Position numbers and translations under genes: made by a program. Positions 43,030 through 52,198 of a stretch of 64,000 nt of DNA are shown here, in pieces; position 1 is the first letter of the stretch; each line of letters begins with the position of its first letter. The DNA lies in contig JAFOMG010000003.1 in NCBI GenBank assembly GCA_017418975.1, positions 1-64,000 on the forward strand. The letters run 5' to 3'. A model generated the notes under the pieces. That model was given only the letters and a program-made list of their open reading frames with translations, did not search any database and was not told the DNA's origin. The stretch comes from Sphingomonas sp. (GTDB lineage Bacteria; Pseudomonadota; Alphaproteobacteria; Sphingomonadales; Sphingomonadaceae).

Positions 43030-43332
43030 ATGTACCTTGCCAAGCTGATTGCCGCGGCCGCGCTCGCCACCGTCGGCGTCGCCAGCGCCGCCACGCCGGC
43101 TGCTGCCGCACCGGTGCCCACCACCAGCGTGATCGCGCTGGCGGCCGCCGCGCCCGCGGCGCAGGACTGGCGCTATCGGGATCGTGATCGCCGCCACTGG
43201 AACCGCGACCGCCGCCATTGGGATCGCGGCCGCCATCGCGGCTGGGATCGCGGCCGCTATCATCGCGGCAATCGCTATTGCCGCACCGAATGGCGCCATC
43301 ATCGCCGCGTGACGGTCTGCTATCGCCGCTGA
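43030..43332 (+). CDS. Secreted Arg/His/Tyr-rich protein, 100 aa
   Basis: The product has a signal peptide (LIAAAALATVGVASAATPAA) and a mature region dense in Arg, His, Asp and Trp: repeats of type DRRHWNRDRRHWD followed by GRHRGWDRGRYHRG and a two-Cys end (YCRTEW, VTVCYRR). Sphingomonads carry several such proteins, some called RcnB- or glycine zipper-like; the role is unknown. GGAATGGAG provides the ribosome binding site. Convergent gene 43382 begins 50 bp away. Confidence 0.78.
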   Translation: MYLAKLIAAAALATVGVASAATPAAAAPVPTTSVIALAAAAPAAQDWRYRDRDRRHWNRDRRHWDRGRHRGWDRGRYHRGNRYCRTEWRHHRRVTVCYRR

Positions 43333-43381
43333 GCGGGCCTGAGGAGGCCGCTGGGGCGTCCGCCGGGTTCCGGCGGGCGCC

Positions 43382-44779
43382 CTATTGCCGGATCGGCATG
43401 CTGAACACGAAGCGGGCGCCCTGCCCCGGCGCGCTGTCCACCACCAGGTCGCCGCCCATCGCCCGGGCAAGCCGGCGGGCGATGTAGAGGCCCAGCCCCG
43501 ATCCGCCCGGCTCGCTCGGGTCGACGCGGCCGAACTTCTCGAAGATCTTCTCCTGATCGGCATGGGCGATGCCCTTGCCCTGATCGGCAACGATCACATG
43601 GCCGCGCGCCTCGTCGCGCTCCAGCCGGATCCACACCATCCCGCCCTGCGGCGAATAGCGCACCGCGTTGCCGATCAGGTTGACCAGCACCTGCAGCGCG
43701 CGGCGAAACTCGCCCCGCACCGGAATGCTCTCGTCCATCGACGGCCGGTCGATCCGCACCTCGGCCTGGGCGGCACGCACCGCCAGCAGCCCGGCGGCGC
43801 GGCGCGCGACATCGGCCAGGTCGATCTCCTCGTCCGCCGTGCCGAAATCGTCGCGCTCGATCGCCTGCAGGTCGACCAGATCGTCGACCAGCCCGAGCAG
43901 GTGCCGCCCGGCATTGGCGATGTCGCTCGCATATTCGGCATAATCGGGCTTGAGCGGCCCCTCGGTCTGCGCGCTGATCGAATCGGCATTGGCAATGATC
44001 TTGCCGAGCGGCCCGCGCAGCGCCCGGTCGAGCCGCTGGCTGAACGAATCGGGGAAGCCGCCAAAGGGCACCGCGGCGGCAGGCACCGGCGCATCCACCT
44101 TGGGCGCGGCCGGCATCGCCTGGTCGAGCATGTGCGCCGCCCCGACAAAGCCGGCGAAGCGGCCGCCCGGATCGGCGCGCGGCGTGGCCGCCAGGCGCAC
44201 CATCCGGCCGGTGCCGCGCAGCTCGGCCTTCTGCCCGTCGAACCGGCCCTGGGCCGCCACCGCCGAAAGGATCGGCAATTCGCCGGCCTCGTCCTGTTCG
44301 AGCCGGAACAGCCGGGTGAGCGGCTGGCCCAGCATCATCGAGCTGTCGAACCCGTAGCGCGCGCCCGCCTCGATCGAGAGGAAGGTGATGCGCAGCGACG
44401 CGTCCGTCTCCCACAGCCAGTCGGCCGCCGAGCGGAAGAAATCGCCGTCGCGCTCGGGCTCGCCCGCCGGCGCGCGCCAGCCCGGCCGCAGCCGCCAGCC
44501 GCTGACCTCGAGGCGCACGCCGCCCTGCTCGGGCTCGGCCCGCACCCACAATTCCAGATCGTCCTCGCCGTCCGCCGCGATGACGTTGCGCGAGATGGCG
44601 ATGCCCAGCCGCTGCGAGAGCCGCGCCAGGGTGGCGATCTGGGGCACCGCGAGCGGCGCGCCGATCATGCCGCCGGCGCGCATGTTGAGCTCGAACAGCC
44701 GCGCCTCGGCATCGATCAGCCGCCCCTCGGCGTCCAGCCGGGCGATCGACAGCGGCAGCGTGGGATCGATCACGTTCAT
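43382..44779 (-). CDS. PAS-type sensor histidine kinase homologue lacking the phospho-His
   Basis: The 465-residue protein has a PAS-like N-terminal sensor (about 110-225, DWLWETDASLRITFLS), a HisKA-like dimerisation helix and a HATPase domain with intact N box (NLIGNAVRYS, 367-376), G1 (DQGKGI, 399), F box (FEKFGRVD) and G2 (GSGLGLYIAR). At the phosphorylation site the expected HELRTPL reads RALRGPL: Arg252 (codon 44024-44026) replaces His. It may be a pseudokinase or use another route. ATG overlaps the upstream gene stop (ATGA). ATG 44779 follows GGGAGGGGCGAA. Confidence 0.8.
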   Translation of the reverse strand: MNVIDPTLPLSIARLDAEGRLIDAEARLFELNMRAGGMIGAPLAVPQIATLARLSQRLGIAISRNVIAADGEDDLELWVRAEPEQGGVRLEVSGWRLRPGWRAPAGEPERDGDFFRSAADWLWETDASLRITFLSIEAGARYGFDSSMMLGQPLTRLFRLEQDEAGELPILSAVAAQGRFDGQKAELRGTGRMVRLAATPRADPGGRFAGFVGAAHMLDQAMPAAPKVDAPVPAAAVPFGGFPDSFSQRLDRALRGPLGKIIANADSISAQTEGPLKPDYAEYASDIANAGRHLLGLVDDLVDLQAIERDDFGTADEEIDLADVARRAAGLLAVRAAQAEVRIDRPSMDESIPVRGEFRRALQVLVNLIGNAVRYSPQGGMVWIRLERDEARGHVIVADQGKGIAHADQEKIFEKFGRVDPSEPGGSGLGLYIARRLARAMGGDLVVDSAPGQGARFVFSMPIRQ

Positions 44780-45876
44780 TTCGCCCCTCCCCGCTGCAAG
44801 GCGATCCGGGCCGCGCGATAATCGGGATCGAGGCGAAGCGGCGCCAGCGCGTTGCGCGCCTCGCCCGGTGCGATCGCGGCGATGGAATCGAGCGTGTCGG
44901 CGAATTTCTCCAGGTCGCGCCGCGGATCCGCCTCGCTCAGCGCATAGCCGATCTGGGCGACGCCCTCCCGGCCGATCTCGAGCGCGCGCAGCGCCAGCCA
45001 CAGCCGTTCGGCGGCGGGATCGAGCACGAGATCGCGGGCAAGCGCATAGGGCACGCCCATCGCATGGGCGAGCAGCGCGATGAACAGCACCACCCGCCGG
45101 TCCCCCAGCGATTCGACGAGCATGCCCGAAAGCTCGCCCGGCTGGGCGTCGATCGCCGCGGCGAAGCGCATCGCGGCGGCCTCGAGCCGATCGCCCTCGT
45201 CATACGCGGCAAGGCTGCGCTGGGCCGCTTCGCAAAGCGCCCGGTCGAGCGCCTCGTTGATGCCCTCCACCCCTTCGCGGAGCGCGGCGGCCGTCCACCA
45301 CACCAGCTTGTGATGCAGCTCGGCGGGCAGCTCGGTCTGGAATTGTCCCACTTCGGGACTCGTCCTGCGGCGACTTTCGGCGATCAGTACCGCCATGGCA
45401 CTGGCGGCGACCACCCGATCGGGATGCTGGACGAATCGGTTGATCAGGCTGGGCCGCTCGGGATCGTCCGGCGCGCTCATCGGCAGCGCCGTGCCCAGCA
45501 TCTCCTGGCGCACCCGGGCGATCAGCTCGGCCATCAGCTCGCCGTCGCGCAGCAGGCCCGAGGACCATAGCCGGGCGAGCACGGCGGTGCCCGGCTCGAT
45601 CAGCGCGCCGACCAGCTCGGCCTCGCCGCGTCCGGTGAGCAGGCGCACCGCATGCTCGCGAATCTCGCCCTCCACCGTCTCCACGAGCCCGCGGAGCAGC
45701 GCGGCCAGGCCTGCGCGGCTATGCTCGTCGAGCCGTGCCTCCTCGGGCAGGAAGAAATCTTCGACCGCGATCATCAGCCCCTTATAGGCGCGCAGCTCCG
45801 CAGCCGCCGCGCGTGCGAGCAGCTCCCGAGCGCCAACGGCCGAGCCATCGCGCATGCCGACGGGATTATCCGACAT
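44776..45876 (-). CDS. DUF2336-like helical protein
   Basis: The 366-residue cytosolic protein is almost entirely helical, with repeated short motifs reminiscent of HEAT-type repeats and the features of DUF2336 proteins: ALIEPGTAVLARLWSSGLL, PSLINRFVQHPDRVVAASAM and EVGQFQTELPAELHHKLVWW. No enzyme motif is seen. It lies between the NTP-transferase-like gene (36 bp upstream) and the pseudokinase gene (4-bp overlap), so the three are one operon. ATG 45876 is preferred over the TTG three codons upstream. Function unknown. Confidence 0.65.
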   Translation of the reverse strand: MSDNPVGMRDGSAVGARELLARAAAAELRAYKGLMIAVEDFFLPEEARLDEHSRAGLAALLRGLVETVEGEIREHAVRLLTGRGEAELVGALIEPGTAVLARLWSSGLLRDGELMAELIARVRQEMLGTALPMSAPDDPERPSLINRFVQHPDRVVAASAMAVLIAESRRRTSPEVGQFQTELPAELHHKLVWWTAAALREGVEGINEALDRALCEAAQRSLAAYDEGDRLEAAAMRFAAAIDAQPGELSGMLVESLGDRRVVLFIALLAHAMGVPYALARDLVLDPAAERLWLALRALEIGREGVAQIGYALSEADPRRDLEKFADTLDSIAAIAPGEARNALAPLRLDPDYRAARIALQRGGAK

Positions 45877-45912
45877 CGACCTCAAGCTAGCGGAAATGTC
45901 CTTAAGACGAGA

Positions 45913-47088
45913 CTAAGCTTTTTCGCGTGCGCCCTCAACCGCCGCGGCGAGCGTCGCGAAGGAATATATCGCAGCCGCAGCAAGGCCGATCGTGGCGAAT
46001 CCGGCCAGCGCGAACGGGGTCAGGATGAGCAGATGCGCCGACGGGCTGGCCCACCAGCGCTTCGGCCGGGAAGGCGCCCGCTCGACGAGCAACTGGGCGG
46101 CCATGGCCACCAGGGCGAGTACGGGCGGCGTGGTGTTGGCCGTGGCGGCGAACTCTCCCCAGCCGATGAGCAGCGCGACCAGGGCGAACAGCGCGAAGAT
46201 CGCCCATTCGAGCAGGCGCGCCCGCTTGTCCTCGCCACGCAGCACCGCCATCGCCGCGCCGGTGGCCAGCGTCGCGGTGCCGGCCAGCGCGGTGACGGTG
46301 CCCGCCCCCGGCCAGCGCATCGCGGTAAGGACGAGCGCCAGCGCGGCGATCGCGCCGCCGGCGACGCTCACCGTCCAGCCGGGCACGTTGCGGCCGACCA
46401 GCTCGGGCAGCGCGATCCGCGCGGCGCGAGTGAATATCCAGCGGTCCGCCCAGTCGGTGCGGCGCTCGGTGAGCGCGGCGAGCACGCCGGTGTTGCGCGC
46501 CGCCAGCCCCTCGACGCTGCGCTCCACCGCATGGCCGCTCTTGAGCCAGCCCGCGGTGAGCGGCACATGCTCGGCGCCCGACTGGGCGGCGACGCGCAGC
46601 AGCGCCGACTGGAAGTCGTAATCCTCGGGCATCTGCGCGATCTGGGCGAGCTGCTCCACGGTGATCCGGGCGACGCCGGCCCAGCTGTCGCGCATGTCGA
46701 GCCGCTCGATCGCGGCGGGCGACGCCGGATCGTCGGTGACGAGCAGCGCCTCGCCGCTCGCCGTCGCCATCTTGTCCATCACCGGATCGGTGGTGACCAG
46801 CCCATCGGCCATCACCAGCACCTGCGCGCCGGGCGCGATCTTCTCGGCGGCTTCCTCGGCCGAGCGGACGATCTCGATCCGGGGATGGCGCTTGGCGGCG
46901 CGGTTGACCGCGGTGAGCAGGGCCGGCGTCATCTTGCCCACCGCGACGAGCACCTGCTCGGCCCCGGCGCCGAACAGCAGCCGCGCCTGATATTCGAGCA
47001 GGGTCATCCCGCCAAAGGGCAGTGTCGCCATCAGCGTCCCCGGCCGGCCTTCGGCCTCCTCGACTGCGAATATGAGCCCCGCGAGCAT
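45913..47088 (-). CDS. NTP-transferase-like domain fused to membrane domain
   Basis: The 391-residue protein starts MLAGLIFAVEEAEGRPGTLM, an NTP-transferase-like fold (about 1-170) containing TLPFGGMTLLEYQARLLFGA and VLVMADGLVTTDPVM. The C-terminal half is a bundle of about six TM helices (from 245). This recalls nucleotidyltransferase/phosphatidyltransferase fusions that make inositol phospholipids, but the CDP-alcohol motif DGxxAR-x8-Gx3Dx3D is absent, so the catalytic role is unknown. ATG 47088 is chosen; TTG 47124 opens the frame further. Operon with the two genes below. Confidence 0.6.
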   Translation of the reverse strand: MLAGLIFAVEEAEGRPGTLMATLPFGGMTLLEYQARLLFGAGAEQVLVAVGKMTPALLTAVNRAAKRHPRIEIVRSAEEAAEKIAPGAQVLVMADGLVTTDPVMDKMATASGEALLVTDDPASPAAIERLDMRDSWAGVARITVEQLAQIAQMPEDYDFQSALLRVAAQSGAEHVPLTAGWLKSGHAVERSVEGLAARNTGVLAALTERRTDWADRWIFTRAARIALPELVGRNVPGWTVSVAGGAIAALALVLTAMRWPGAGTVTALAGTATLATGAAMAVLRGEDKRARLLEWAIFALFALVALLIGWGEFAATANTTPPVLALVAMAAQLLVERAPSRPKRWWASPSAHLLILTPFALAGFATIGLAAAAIYSFATLAAAVEGAREKA

Positions 47089-47133
47089 CCTGGGGTGGTT
47101 AAGGGGTTCATGCACGACAATCAAATCCCGCTG

Positions 47134-47259
47134 CTTCCCCTCCCTGCAAGGGAGGGGTTAGGGGTGGGTGGAGGCTTGGCGATACTGCCGATGCCACGCA
47201 TGCTTCACCGTATCGCGGTCAAACACCCACCCCCAACCCCTCCCTTCCAGGGAGGGGAG
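47134..47259. repeat. Large inverted repeat with two D palindromes
   Basis: Outer arms (CTTCCCCTCCCTGCAAGGGA... and the inverse CCAACCCCTCCCTTCCAGGG) of about 35 bp face each other across a 54-bp loop. Each arm contains the D palindrome CCCCTCCCT-NN-AGGGAGGGG, found also at 22226 and 32836. It fills the gap between two minus-strand genes and could serve as a terminator. Confidence 0.65.
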
Positions 47260-47264
47260 TGGAG

Positions 47265-48461
47265 TCAGTAAATCAGATGCGGTGCCCGCGCCGCTTCCCA
47301 GGCCGCCTCGTCCGGCGCGGTCCGCGCGTCGAGGTCGCCAGGCTCCGCGCCCGCATCGTCGACCCATTCGCGCAGGTCCGGGCCGCCGTTGATCACGTCG
47401 ATCGCCAGCTTGTCGAAGACATATTCATAGGGGAAGTCGCGCCACAGCGGGTAATCGCCGTAAAGCCGGCGGATCGCCTTGAAGCCCAGCGCCTGGAGCC
47501 GCCACGGGCGGAACGCGGCGTGATCATAGCCCGGCCCCTCGGCATGGATGAACACGCCCGAGCAGAGCTGGCCGACATGCTTGTGGAACGTCGGCTGGAA
47601 CCACAGGTCGCGCAGCGTGCAGCCGGCGAGCCAGGCGGGGGCCAGCGCGCGCATCTCCGCGATCACCGCCTTCGCATCGATATCGGGCGCGCCGAACAGC
47701 TCGAGCGGGCGCGTGGTGCCGCGCCCTTCGGAAAGCAGCGTTCCCTCCAGCATCACCGTGCCGGCATAGGCGCGGGCCATGTTGACGTTGGCGGCATTGG
47801 GGCTCGGGTTGATCCAGGGCCGCTCGGGCGGCCAGCCGAAGCCGGGCGCGGCATCGGGCTGCCAGCCCTCCATCGCGATCACGCGATAGTCGAGGTCCAG
47901 CTTGAACTGCGCGATGAACCAGTGCCCCATCTCGCCCAGCGTCATGCCGTGGCGCATCGGCATCGGCCCGGCGCCGACGAAGCTCTCCCAGCCGGGCAGC
48001 AGCGTCGTGCCCTCCACCGGCCGGCCGGCGGGGTTGGGCCGGTCGAGCACCCACACGCTCTTGCCATGCGCCGCCGCCGCCTCGAGCACATAGAGCAGTG
48101 TCGTCACGAAGGTGTAGATACGGCAGCCGACGTCCTGCAGGTCGACCAGCAGCACGTCGAACGTGCCCATCGACTGGCCGGTCGGCCGCCGGACCTCGCC
48201 ATAGAGGCTGAACACCGGCATGCCATAGGTGGGATCGGTGAAGTCGGGCGACTCCATCATATTGTCCTGCAGGTCGCCGCGCACGCCGTGCTGCGGGCCG
48301 AACACCGCCGAGACGTCGAGCCCGGCGGCGACCAGCGCGTCCAGCGAATGGGTCAGGTCCGCGGTCACCGAGGCGGGATGCGCGAGCAGCGCCACGCGCT
48401 TGCCCTGGAGGGGGCGACGAAGCTCAGGGTCGGCGAGCAGCCGGTCGATGCCGAATTTCAT
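47265..48461 (-). CDS. NamZ-type exo-beta-N-acetylmuramidase (DUF1343)
   Basis: The 398-residue protein is in the DUF1343 family, first member NamZ, an exo-muramidase that removes terminal MurNAc. Diagnostic segments are LLAHPASVTADLTHSLDAL, the FGPQHGVRGDLQDNM block near residue 70, VLLVDLQDVGCRIYTFV near 120 and RPNPAGRPVEGTTL. Classical signal peptides are absent in this copy from ATG 48461, so it may be cytosolic, acting in wall recycling. Family membership is strong, enzyme activity inferred. The DOMON-like gene precedes it on the same strand. Confidence 0.88.
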   Translation of the reverse strand: MKFGIDRLLADPELRRPLQGKRVALLAHPASVTADLTHSLDALVAAGLDVSAVFGPQHGVRGDLQDNMMESPDFTDPTYGMPVFSLYGEVRRPTGQSMGTFDVLLVDLQDVGCRIYTFVTTLLYVLEAAAAHGKSVWVLDRPNPAGRPVEGTTLLPGWESFVGAGPMPMRHGMTLGEMGHWFIAQFKLDLDYRVIAMEGWQPDAAPGFGWPPERPWINPSPNAANVNMARAYAGTVMLEGTLLSEGRGTTRPLELFGAPDIDAKAVIAEMRALAPAWLAGCTLRDLWFQPTFHKHVGQLCSGVFIHAEGPGYDHAAFRPWRLQALGFKAIRRLYGDYPLWRDFPYEYVFDKLAIDVINGGPDLREWVDDAGAEPGDLDARTAPDEAAWEAARAPHLIY

Positions 48462-48524
48462 GGCGCAGCAGGTGCCGGGAGTTCGGCGGCGACGCAAGCC
48501 GGATCGTCGCGCGCAACCGGCGGA

Positions 48525-49040
48525 TCATCCCGCCGGCACCTCGATCGCGAAGCCGCCGGGCGCATGGAAATCGGGCGCCCCCGGGGCGTGCGCGACGGAC
48601 CAATAGGATTTGGCGCCGTCCGCCTCCTCGATCACCGCGGTGACGGCGACCTGCCAGACGCCCGCCGGCAGTCCGCCCAGGTCGACCCGCACGCGGATGC
48701 CGTCCGCCAGCGGCTCGATCAGCGGCGCGGCGAGCGGCTGGTCGCGCATGCCCTCGCGATACCCGTCGAATCGATAGGCCGCCCACTGGGTGGAGGGCGA
48801 GAAATTATACTCGAAATAGCCCTCGCCGCCCGCCGGCCGCACGAACAGCTCGAAGCAGGTGTGCCGCCACAGCCCGTCGGTCCGCTCCGGCGGGGCGGGC
48901 GCCGGCAGCTTCGGCATCCCTCCCGTCACGCGATAGGCAAGCACGCTCGGGCCGTGCCGGATATCGGCGGAAACCTCGACGCGCTCCACCATGTGCGGCG
49001 GATGGGAGGGATGCGGGACCAGCGGGATGTGCAGCGCCAT
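48525..49040 (-). CDS. DOMON-like domain protein
   Basis: The 171-residue protein matches the DOMON-like, type 9 carbohydrate-binding group: GLWRHTCFELFVRPAGGEGY near 55-75, EYNFSPSTQWAAYRFDGYR near 80-98 and YWSVAHAPGAPDFH at the end. No signal peptide is seen. Related proteins in Sphingomonadales often sit beside a DUF1343 gene, as here, suggesting a shared role in wall or sugar handling. It is followed 63 bp later by the NamZ-type gene and probably co-transcribed. Confidence 0.8.
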   Translation of the reverse strand: MALHIPLVPHPSHPPHMVERVEVSADIRHGPSVLAYRVTGGMPKLPAPAPPERTDGLWRHTCFELFVRPAGGEGYFEYNFSPSTQWAAYRFDGYREGMRDQPLAAPLIEPLADGIRVRVDLGGLPAGVWQVAVTAVIEEADGAKSYWSVAHAPGAPDFHAPGGFAIEVPAG

Positions 49041-49082
49041 GCGCCCTGCCCTAGCCCAGTTCGCCGCATCGGCGAAGCAGCC

Positions 49083-50573
49083 TCAGAAGCGGAAGCTGAC
49101 CCAGCCGGACAGGAAATCGGAGCTGCGATACCCCGCCTTGGTGAGCGACGGGCCCGCCGCCAGATGCTCGTACCGGCCGGTGACGGAGAGGCGCGGCGAG
49201 ATCGTCCAGACCAGCTGTGCCCGGCTGACATCGGCGATCTTGCGATCCGCGACCTTCTGGGTGCCGGCAAAGGGCTGGCCATTGGCGCGGTACACCGCGT
49301 CGCGCGCATCGTCGCGCCAGGCCAGCTCATATTCCGCCGTCAGCCGCACTCCCTTCACCGGCGAAAAGGCCAGTGTCGGCGCCACCGTGACCAGGTTCGA
49401 GGGGGTCAGGAACAGCTGGTAGCTGTAGTAGATGTTGTTGCCGAACGGCGCATAGGCGTTGCGCAGCTTGCCGTCGCCATAGCCGCCGCCGCCGCTGGCA
49501 TAATCGGCATGGAAGCCGATGCGCGGCGCCGTGGCGGATCTGCCGAGGCGATAGCTCTGGGCGAAGAATGCCTGCCACGCATCGATGTCCTGGCCGATAT
49601 AGCGGCCCCATTGATGGTTGACCGACCAGTCGATCGCCACCCGCCCGACATCGCCCCACAGCCGCGCGCCCGCATAATAGCGCCGCGCCGGCCCCACCCG
49701 GCCGCCCCAGGCGCCGACATCGTTGCGCCGGCGCCAGAGAAAGGGATCGAAATAGAGCTTCGAGCCCCCCAGCCAGGCCTTGGGCAGCGCCACGCCGAAC
49801 GTCACGCCCGAGAAGCGGCGCGCCGGATCGTTGACGTCGTCGTCGGGGCCGAGATCGCCATAGGCGGTGGGCCGCAGATCGAACAGGTCGACCCGCAGCC
49901 AGCTGCTCCGCGCCCAGGCCCGGATGCCGTTCAGCGTATAGCGGATCGTGTTGTTGTCGCGCTGCGAGACCAGCAGGTTGGGCCCGTCGGTGAATTCCTG
50001 CCGCCCATAGCGCGCGCCGATCGCCACCCCGCCCAGCTCGGCGGTCGCCTCGGCGAAATATTGCTGGAAGACGAGGTCGTTGCGCAGCGAGGCCGCCGGC
50101 ACCCCCAGCTCCCGCCCCGAAATGCCGCCATGCGCGACTTCGCCGTACAGGCGCAGATGCGGCCCGAGATGGAGATCGGCCCCGGCGACCAGCCGGTTGA
50201 TGTCCTGCCGCTGGTGCGGCGCCTCGCGCAGGCCGGGATTGCTCGTCAGGTTGACGCGCAGCCGCGCCTCGCCCGACAGCGTCAGATAGATGTCGCCATC
50301 CTTGTCGAGCGGCAGGAATTTGAGCCGGTCGAGCGGATCGTCGCGCCGCGCCGGATCGCGCATCGCCCGCCAGTCCTCGGCCCAGCGCGACAGGCTGTAG
50401 CCGCCCGTGACCGCGCCATCGCCGGCCGCCGCCGCCGGATAGCCGGCGCCGTCCGCCTTTTCCCGCGGCACCGGGGCCGGGACCTCGCGGACGGTCTGCG
50501 CCGCCGCGCCGCCGGTCAGCAGCATGGCAAGCGGAACGGTGCCGCCGGCTAGGGCGCGCAGCGCTATGGGCAC
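49083..50573 (-). CDS. Alginate-export-type outer membrane porin
   Basis: GTG 50573 follows GAGAGGATTCC and gives a 496-residue protein with a signal peptide (PLAMLLTGGAAAQT). The mature part is a large beta barrel with alternating aromatic and Tyr-rich strands (NNIYYSYQLFLTPSN, ARRYYAGARLWGD), ending in the C-terminal Phe (FLSGWVSFRF) of outer membrane proteins. It matches the alginate export (AlgE-like) domain family. No alginate synthesis gene is in the window, so the exported polymer or solute is unknown. Upstream spacer is shared with tyrS. Confidence 0.83.
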   Translation of the reverse strand: MPIALRALAGGTVPLAMLLTGGAAAQTVREVPAPVPREKADGAGYPAAAAGDGAVTGGYSLSRWAEDWRAMRDPARRDDPLDRLKFLPLDKDGDIYLTLSGEARLRVNLTSNPGLREAPHQRQDINRLVAGADLHLGPHLRLYGEVAHGGISGRELGVPAASLRNDLVFQQYFAEATAELGGVAIGARYGRQEFTDGPNLLVSQRDNNTIRYTLNGIRAWARSSWLRVDLFDLRPTAYGDLGPDDDVNDPARRFSGVTFGVALPKAWLGGSKLYFDPFLWRRRNDVGAWGGRVGPARRYYAGARLWGDVGRVAIDWSVNHQWGRYIGQDIDAWQAFFAQSYRLGRSATAPRIGFHADYASGGGGYGDGKLRNAYAPFGNNIYYSYQLFLTPSNLVTVAPTLAFSPVKGVRLTAEYELAWRDDARDAVYRANGQPFAGTQKVADRKIADVSRAQLVWTISPRLSVTGRYEHLAAGPSLTKAGYRSSDFLSGWVSFRF

Positions 50574-50860
50574 GGAATCGAATCCTCTCTCGGATACTCG
50601 GCCGGTTTCGTGTCGGACGATGTTGATGTCCGGCCATTGTACAGCCACGCGCCCAAACGTGCCGCCTGGCAATGAATCCGAAATAATTCACATTTTCACA
50701 GATACTTATCCATATCCCCCATCCAGCGGGAGGCTCAAAACATGCGGAAATGGTGACACGCCTTCCCGCAGCCATGCGGAATTCCGCACATCGAACATGC
50801 CCGATCCATGTTCGCGCCGGGGATGACGCGCCCGCGCGCCTCGGCTATGCGGCCCGCATC

Positions 50861-52087
50861 ATGACCGAATTCAAGTCCGATCTGCTCCGCCTGCTCTCCA
50901 CGCGTGGTTACGTCCACCAGGTCACCGACCCGGAGGCGCTCGACGATCTCGCCACGAAGCAGATCGTCCCCGGCTATATCGGCTTCGATCCCACGGCGCC
51001 GTCGCTGCACGTCGGCAGCCTCGTCCAGATCATGCTGCTGCGCCGGCTCCAGCAGGCCGGCCACAAGCCGATCGTCCTCATGGGCGGCGGCACCGGCAAG
51101 ATCGGCGACCCCTCGTTCAAGGACGAGGCCCGCAAGCTGATGACCGACGAGGTGATCCGCGCCAACATCGCCTCGATCAAGACCGTGTTCGAGAAGTTCC
51201 TCACCTTCGGGGACGGCCCCACCGACGCGGTGATGGTCGACAATGCCGACTGGCTCGACAAGCTCGAATATATCCCGTTCCTGCGCGACATCGGCCGGCA
51301 TTTCTCGGTCAACCGGATGCTGAGCTTCGATTCGGTGAAGCTGCGCCTCGACCGCGAGCAGTCGCTCTCGTTCCTCGAGTTCAACTACATGATCCTCCAG
51401 GGCTATGACTTTCTGGAGCTGTCGCGCCGCGCCGCCTGCCGCCTGCAGATGGGCGGATCGGACCAGTGGGGCAATATCGTCAACGGCATCGAGCTGGCGC
51501 GCCGGGTCGACGGCACCGAGGTGTACGGCGTCACCACGCCGCTGATCACCACCGCCGATGGCGGCAAGATGGGCAAGACCATGTCGGGCGCGGTGTGGCT
51601 GAACGAGGACCAGCTCTCGGCATTCGATTACTGGCAGTTCTGGCGCAACACCGACGACCGCGACGTCGGCCGCTTCCTCCGCCTGTTCACCGACCTGCCG
51701 CTGGACGAGATCGCCCGGCTGGAGGCGCTGGAAGGCGCCGGGATCAACGAGGCCAAGAAGATCCTCGCCAACGAGGCGACCGCCATGTGCCGCGGCCGCG
51801 CCGCCGCCGAGGAAGCCGCCGAGACGGCCCGCAAGGTGTTCGAGGAAGGCTCCGCCGGCGGCGCGCTGCCCACCCATGCGGTGGCGGGCGGCAGCATCGC
51901 CGTGGTCGACGGGCTGATCGCGCTCGGCCTCTGCCCCTCCAAGGGGGAAGCCCGCCGCAAGGTCGCCGAGGGCGCGATCCGCGTCGACGATCAGGTGGTG
52001 AGCGATCCCGCGCTCGAGATCGCGGTGGCCGCGCCGGTCAAGCTCAGCTTCGGCCGGAAGAAGCACGGGATGCTCGTGCCCGCGTGA
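50861..52087 (+). CDS. tyrS: Tyrosine--tRNA ligase
   Basis: The 408-residue class I synthetase has [20 protein letters not shown] (HIGH variant), the tyrosine pocket [21 protein letters not shown], and [10 protein letters not shown] (KMSKS variant). A C-terminal S4 RNA-binding domain ([20 protein letters not shown]) follows. ATG 50861 gives [17 protein letters not shown]; the open frame upstream from 50750 is not needed. The 287-bp spacer before it is AT-rich near 50660-50710, where promoters for both neighbours may lie. It contains the 12-bp palindrome GCGGAATTCCGC. Confidence 0.96.
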   Translation: MTEFKSDLLRLLSTRGYVHQVTDPEALDDLATKQIVPGYIGFDPTAPSLHVGSLVQIMLLRRLQQAGHKPIVLMGGGTGKIGDPSFKDEARKLMTDEVIRANIASIKTVFEKFLTFGDGPTDAVMVDNADWLDKLEYIPFLRDIGRHFSVNRMLSFDSVKLRLDREQSLSFLEFNYMILQGYDFLELSRRAACRLQMGGSDQWGNIVNGIELARRVDGTEVYGVTTPLITTADGGKMGKTMSGAVWLNEDQLSAFDYWQFWRNTDDRDVGRFLRLFTDLPLDEIARLEALEGAGINEAKKILANEATAMCRGRAAAEEAAETARKVFEEGSAGGALPTHAVAGGSIAVVDGLIALGLCPSKGEARRKVAEGAIRVDDQVVSDPALEIAVAAPVKLSFGRKKHGMLVPA

Positions 52088-52198
52088 CATTCCGCCGACG
52101 GCCCTGATAAGTCGCTGTTAAGCCTCTTCGTTGCAACGGGATTCACGCGGTAACGGTATCAATCGCAGACGTACCTCAAGCGTTTCGTGAGGCCGTGC

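Noticed and set aside
47088..47124. Inositol-phospholipid synthase identity for the gene at 45913
   Set aside because: The fusion layout is suggestive, but the CDP-alcohol phosphotransferase motif is missing.
47259..50552. Very long open frame (1097 codons) on the plus strand
   Set aside because: It runs antisense to three well-supported minus-strand genes (NamZ-type, DOMON-like, porin). Long antisense frames are a by-product of high GC with G/C in third codon positions. The peptide is Arg/His/Ala-rich and has no domain.
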